Assembly: GCA_947174735.1 (NCBI GenBank)
Contig: CAMWKC010000005.1
Span: 1 to 23,855 of the forward strand
DNA length: 23,855 bases
Direction of reading: 5' to 3'
Source: an uncultured Porphyromonadaceae bacterium
Lineage (GTDB): Bacteria; Bacteroidota; Bacteroidia; Bacteroidales; Muribaculaceae
Numbering within the stretch: the first letter of the stretch is position 1; each line of letters opens with the position of its first letter. Under the pieces are notes generated by a model, which saw only the letters and a program-made list of their open reading frames with translations, had not been told where the DNA came from and made no database searches. This document shows positions 23,831 through 23,855 of the stretch, piece after piece. The translations under genes were made by a program, and so were the position numbers.

Positions 23831-23855
23831 ATGATTAATATAGACGGCTATAATA
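23831..23855 (+). CDS. Start of the next gene, cut by the window edge
   Basis: ATG 23831 opens a frame MINIDGYN that is still open at the window end, 14 nt after the AAA+ stop. The spacing matches the rest of the set, so the operon probably continues. With eight codons nothing can be said of function. Confidence 0.4.

Noticed and set aside
1..23855. tRNA, rRNA or CRISPR arrays
   Set aside because: I saw no cloverleaf-like or evenly spaced repeat units by eye; a tRNA or CRISPR search tool was not available.

Overview
The window looks like the chromosome of a Bacteroidales bacterium, most likely near the Muribaculaceae or Bacteroides. The signs are several copies of the Bacteroidetes -7 promoter box (TAnnTTTG, four of them exactly TAACTTTG), almost no Shine-Dalgarno sequences, a TonB-dependent receptor next to a secreted glycosidase, a DUF6377-type membrane regulator, a BlaI/M56-TonB pair, a PurF-like protein starting MGGFFG, and a secreted Omp28-like protein with a T9SS-like tail. 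The genus is an inference.

Layout. (1) 91-2167: an RluA-family pseudouridine synthase split by one in-frame TAG codon, then a convergent VOC-fold metalloprotein, with a shared terminator hairpin between them. (2) 2257-8738: a compact alpha-galactoside locus. A DUF6377 regulator (minus strand) is divergent from a TonB-dependent receptor and a GH36 alpha-galactosidase (plus strand). The divergent promoter region holds an 11-bp tandem direct repeat. No SusD gene is present. (3) 8863-10082: a REP-associated-type HUH transposase (RAYT) preceded by a 38-nt inverted-repeat pair and carrying an unusual C-terminal extension. (4) 10128-11983: a BlaI-type repressor and an M56 peptidase/TonB fusion, with operator-like half-sites over the promoter. 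(5) 12124-14941: a conserved hypothetical, a 53-nt perfect palindrome, a PurF paralogue lacking its glutaminase nucleophile, and trmD. (6) 15218-17257: a secreted thioredoxin/Omp28-like protein with a consensus promoter.

(7) 17526 to the window end: the most interesting part, a tightly packed plus-strand gene set that runs off the edge. It encodes a two-helix membrane protein with a PH-like domain, a small sigma-70-like regulator, a membrane-anchored HExxH metallopeptidase-like protein, an unrecognised 147-aa protein, an Hsp70-like ATPase with a C-terminal membrane helix and no substrate-binding domain, a Ycf46-like AAA+ ATPase, and the first codons of another gene. Spacings of 3 to 11 nt between most genes suggest one transcript. 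I do not recognise this as a described system. The parts (membrane sensor or anchor, regulator, protease, two ATP-driven remodelling proteins) suggest a membrane-associated quality-control, stress or conflict module, but that function is inference only.

No tRNA, rRNA, CRISPR array or complete insertion sequence was seen by eye.
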